Source: an uncultured Clostridium sp.
Lineage (GTDB): Bacteria; Bacillota; Clostridia; Lachnospirales; Lachnospiraceae
Direction: 5' to 3'
Assembly: GCA_947253885.1 (NCBI GenBank)
Contig: CAMYAO010000010.1
Span: 1-64,000 of the forward strand
Length of the DNA: 64,000 nt
A program made the position numbers and the translations under genes. A model generated the notes under the pieces. It made no database searches. It had not been told where the DNA came from and saw only the letters and a program-made list of their open reading frames with translations. This document shows positions 61,669 to 64,000 of this stretch, piece after piece; within the stretch, counting starts at the first letter, position 1, and each line of letters begins with the position of its first letter.

Positions 61669-62850
61669 ATGGATAAAAGAGAAGTGATCGGTGAGATAGA
61701 ATCTTTTTTACGTTCAGGGGAGAAAGCGCAGAAAAAACGTCTGATCGGTGTAGAAGTAGAGCATTTTATTATAAATAATGACACGAAAAAGGCAGTACCG
61801 TATTTAGGAAAAGGTGGGATCGAGGAGTTATTGCAGGAGCTTTCCGAACAGGCGATCCATACTAAAATGGAGAATCAGCATATATTGGGACTGGAGTTTG
61901 AGAACTATGAGATTACTCTTGAGCCGGGAGCGCAGATAGAAATCAGTATGCATCCGATGCATAGCCTGCAGGAGGTGGAACGGGTGTATGCGGAATTTCG
62001 AATCATGCTGGAGGAAGCGCTAAAAAAACGGAATGCACATGCGGAGACAGTAGGATATTTACCTTATGGAAGTGTAGAAGAAATAGAGATTATTCCGGGA
62101 AACCGTTATCATGCCCTTCATGCCCTGTATCAGAAGACCGGTACTATGGGCAGGAATATGATGAGAGGAACTGCTTCCGTTCAGTTTTCTGTAGATTATT
62201 ACAGTGAGCAGGATTTTAGAAATAAATATCGTCTCGCCTACCTGCTTTCTCCCGCTTTATCTCTGTTATCATTTAACAGCCTGGTTTTTGAGGCAAAGAA
62301 AAATACACATTATTTATTGAAAAATTACATTTGGGCACATACGGATCCGGCAAGAACCGGGATTATTCCGACCATATTTGAGGAGGATTTCGGGTATCGC
62401 AGTTATGCTGAATATGCCTGTTCCACCCCTTTGTACTATGAGACAGAGGAGCTAAAGGAGATGGACGCCTATCTGGCGGAGACGTATCCTCATGTAAGAA
62501 CGAGAGGCAACTGTCTGGAACTGCGTTTTGCAGACAGTATGCCGATAAAATATGCTCTGTCTTATGTTGCATTTGTTTTGGGACTGATTGAATCAGAAGA
62601 GGAAATTTTGTCTTTATTGAAAGAATTACCGTATACGATTTCTGATATTGAATATGCAAACGAACAGGTAGATCGCTACGGTTACCGGGCGATGGTTTAC
62701 GGTCAGAATATCGGAGATTTATTGGAACACTTATTGGAAATCAGCAGACAGAATCTTCCGAAGGAACATCTGATTTATCTGAGAGAGGCAGAACGGTTGA
62801 TAAGGGAACGGAAAACGATTCCGGAAATAGAAAGTGAGTTGCTATGTTAG
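61669..62850 (+). CDS. gshA: Glutamate-cysteine ligase
   Basis: Protein of 393 residues of the GCS2/plant-type glutamate-cysteine ligase family: RLIGVEVEHFIIN (metal/ATP site), LEFENYEITLEPGAQIEIS, TGTMGRNMMRGTASVQFSVDY, and RGNCLELRFADSMP. It joins glutamate and cysteine to gamma-glutamylcysteine. The product is then expected to be extended by the partner enzyme encoded by the overlapping next gene (ATG at 62844 within the last codons). Low-molecular-weight thiols are uncommon in strict anaerobes, so the pair is worth noting. Confidence 0.87.
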   Translation: MDKREVIGEIESFLRSGEKAQKKRLIGVEVEHFIINNDTKKAVPYLGKGGIEELLQELSEQAIHTKMENQHILGLEFENYEITLEPGAQIEISMHPMHSLQEVERVYAEFRIMLEEALKKRNAHAETVGYLPYGSVEEIEIIPGNRYHALHALYQKTGTMGRNMMRGTASVQFSVDYYSEQDFRNKYRLAYLLSPALSLLSFNSLVFEAKKNTHYLLKNYIWAHTDPARTGIIPTIFEEDFGYRSYAEYACSTPLYYETEELKEMDAYLAETYPHVRTRGNCLELRFADSMPIKYALSYVAFVLGLIESEEEILSLLKELPYTISDIEYANEQVDRYGYRAMVYGQNIGDLLEHLLEISRQNLPKEHLIYLREAERLIRERKTIPEIESELLC

Positions 62851-64000
62851 AACAAAAATGGAAAGAAGAGATTGAGTCTGATTTTGAGTTGTATCGCAAG
62901 AGTGCAAAAAAACAACAGGAATTTTTAAACAACAGTTCTTTTTGCAGTAAAGGAGATACCTTAGAGGTAACATATATTCCAAAAATTTACAGTCAAAAGA
63001 CGAAACAGCAGTTTGAGGAAATTATCACCACTACTTACGGGATTTTTGATAAGATGATTCATCACTATCTGGAGTCTGCCTCCTATCGTGCAAAGTTCGG
63101 TTTTCCGAAGGAAATTGAAGAGCTGATTCTGGTACCGAACGGATATGACTGTAATCTTCCGGTAGCACGCTTTGATATTTTCTATCATGAAAAGGATCAA
63201 AGCTTCGGCTATTGTGAGATTAATGCAGACGGTGCGGGAGCAATGAACCGTCAGGTCGATTTGAATCGTTCTCTGAAATATAATGAAGTCTATCAGAAGC
63301 TGTCACAGGAACATCAGATTACTTTTTATGATCCGATCGAGCACTGCATCAATGCATTGCTAAACATATATGCTACATATAAGGATAGAAAAGAGAATCC
63401 GGGGATTGCAATAATAGACTTTGTGTATGAGGGGTCTTCTCTGGTGGAATGGGAGGAGTTTGCAAAGAGGTTTCAAAAGAGGGGCTATCAGGCACAGGTA
63501 GTGGATATTCGGCAGCTTCGTTATGAAAACGGAATACTGTCGGCGCCGGACGGAATGGAGATAGATCTTATCTATCGTCGTGCAGTTACAACGGATATTA
63601 TCGACCATTTTGCTGAGGTTCAGCCGTTTATACAGGCGGTAAAGGATCAGGCGGTTTGTCTTATGGGGTCTTTCCGGACTCAGATTGTACATAACAAGAT
63701 GTTATCTGTTTTGTTGGGAGATGAAGAGACACTGTCACTGCTGACCGATGAGGAGAGAGCATTTGTAAAACTTCACTTTCCATATACAGCTCCTTTAAAA
63801 GAAGAGGATCTTGCCGAGTATATAGATACAAAAGATCGTTGGATCTTAAAACCGCAGGATGAATATTGTTGCAGCGGAATTTTTGTAGGATCTGATCTGA
63901 CACGGCAAGAATGGGAAACAGCATTAAAAACCTGTGCAAAGCAGACCTATATTATACAGGAAATGTATGAATATGAGCATACACCGAATATTGACTTTGA
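62844..64000 (+). CDS. Glutathionylspermidine-synthase-like permuted ATP-grasp ligase, 3' end cut off
   Basis: The frame from ATG 62844 runs open to the window end (385 codons, partial). It fits the circularly permuted ATP-grasp family related to glutathionylspermidine synthase: GYCEINADGAGAMNRQVDLN, IDLIYRRAVTTDI, the long helix HNKMLSVLLGDEETLSLLTDEE, and the ATP-contact DRWILKPQDEYCCSGIFVG. It overlaps gshA by seven bases. The context suggests it performs the second peptide-bond step on gamma-glutamylcysteine (Gly or another acceptor), replacing a normal gshB. The acceptor is unknown. Confidence 0.75.
   Translation, partial: MLEQKWKEEIESDFELYRKSAKKQQEFLNNSSFCSKGDTLEVTYIPKIYSQKTKQQFEEIITTTYGIFDKMIHHYLESASYRAKFGFPKEIEELILVPNGYDCNLPVARFDIFYHEKDQSFGYCEINADGAGAMNRQVDLNRSLKYNEVYQKLSQEHQITFYDPIEHCINALLNIYATYKDRKENPGIAIIDFVYEGSSLVEWEEFAKRFQKRGYQAQVVDIRQLRYENGILSAPDGMEIDLIYRRAVTTDIIDHFAEVQPFIQAVKDQAVCLMGSFRTQIVHNKMLSVLLGDEETLSLLTDEERAFVKLHFPYTAPLKEEDLAEYIDTKDRWILKPQDEYCCSGIFVGSDLTRQEWETALKTCAKQTYIIQEMYEYEHTPNIDF

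Noticed and set aside
1..64000. tRNA, rRNA, CRISPR arrays, insertion sequences and prophage genes.
   Set aside because: No cloverleaf-like or T-loop patterns outside genes, no regularly spaced direct repeats, and no transposase, integrase or phage structural motifs were seen.

Overview
The window looks like one end of a contig from a low-GC anaerobic Gram-positive bacterium (Bacillota, Clostridia; a Lachnospirales-like lineage is my best guess, inferred from gene content only). Support comes from strong AGGAGG-type ribosome binding sites, TTG/GTG starts, sortase-anchored surface proteins, a Bce-type peptide-resistance module, anaerobic sulfite reductase and oxygen-sensitive CoA chemistry. Nearly all genes lie on the + strand. 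The first 23 bases are Nextera/Tn5 adapter, so base 24 is where genomic sequence starts. The last gene runs off the window at 64000. I saw no tRNA, rRNA, CRISPR array, insertion sequence or prophage.

Layout. 1-3 kb: envelope genes with zinc ribbons and a YARHG domain. 3-4.4 kb: D-serine ammonia-lyase. 4.5-9 kb: BceAB-RS type ABC transporter and two-component system. 9-11.6 kb: a riboswitch-like leader with a terminator (candidate guanidine-IV) before a MATE exporter, then a GH114-like secreted protein. 11.7-15.2 kb: a large wall-anchored protein with two compensating frameshifts in A tracts. 15.4-21 kb: a sortase-B pilus operon in the same order as the streptococcal FCT locus (adhesin, SipA-like, FctA-like, sortase, FctB-like). 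Its signal-peptidase-like protein has lost both catalytic residues. 21-25 kb: sensor and regulator genes, including a degenerate kinase, a kinase split by an in-frame TGA, a LuxR-type regulator and an orphan pseudo-receiver. 25.4-29 kb: asrABC sulfite reductase with an FNT-family channel. 29-36 kb: assorted metabolic genes, two broken genes, and a lipoprotein barnase next to a barstar-PNPOx fusion.

36.3-52 kb is the most coherent block and the best candidate for an undescribed system. It encodes a complete predicted reductive route from uracil/thymine to propionate/isobutyrate: permease, PreT-PreA, dihydropyrimidinase, carbamoyl-beta-alanine amidohydrolase, CoA-transferases, a pair of beta-aminoacyl-CoA ammonia-lyase paralogues, two acyl-CoA dehydrogenases and a stand-alone FAD domain of ETF-alpha. 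A MerR-family regulator sits between the two halves. Pyrimidines would then serve as nitrogen source and as electron sink (two reductions per ring).

52-64 kb: sulfhydrylase, hydrolases, a decayed glycyl-radical enzyme, a ferrous iron uptake operon (feoA-feoA-feoB-small Cys-rich protein) with a structured leader, an M42 peptidase, and a glutamate-cysteine ligase paired with a permuted ATP-grasp ligase. Several genes in the window are broken. The patterns differ (single homopolymer slips versus multi-lesion decay), so they probably do not share one cause. All functional statements are from reading motifs and from family knowledge; no search was run.
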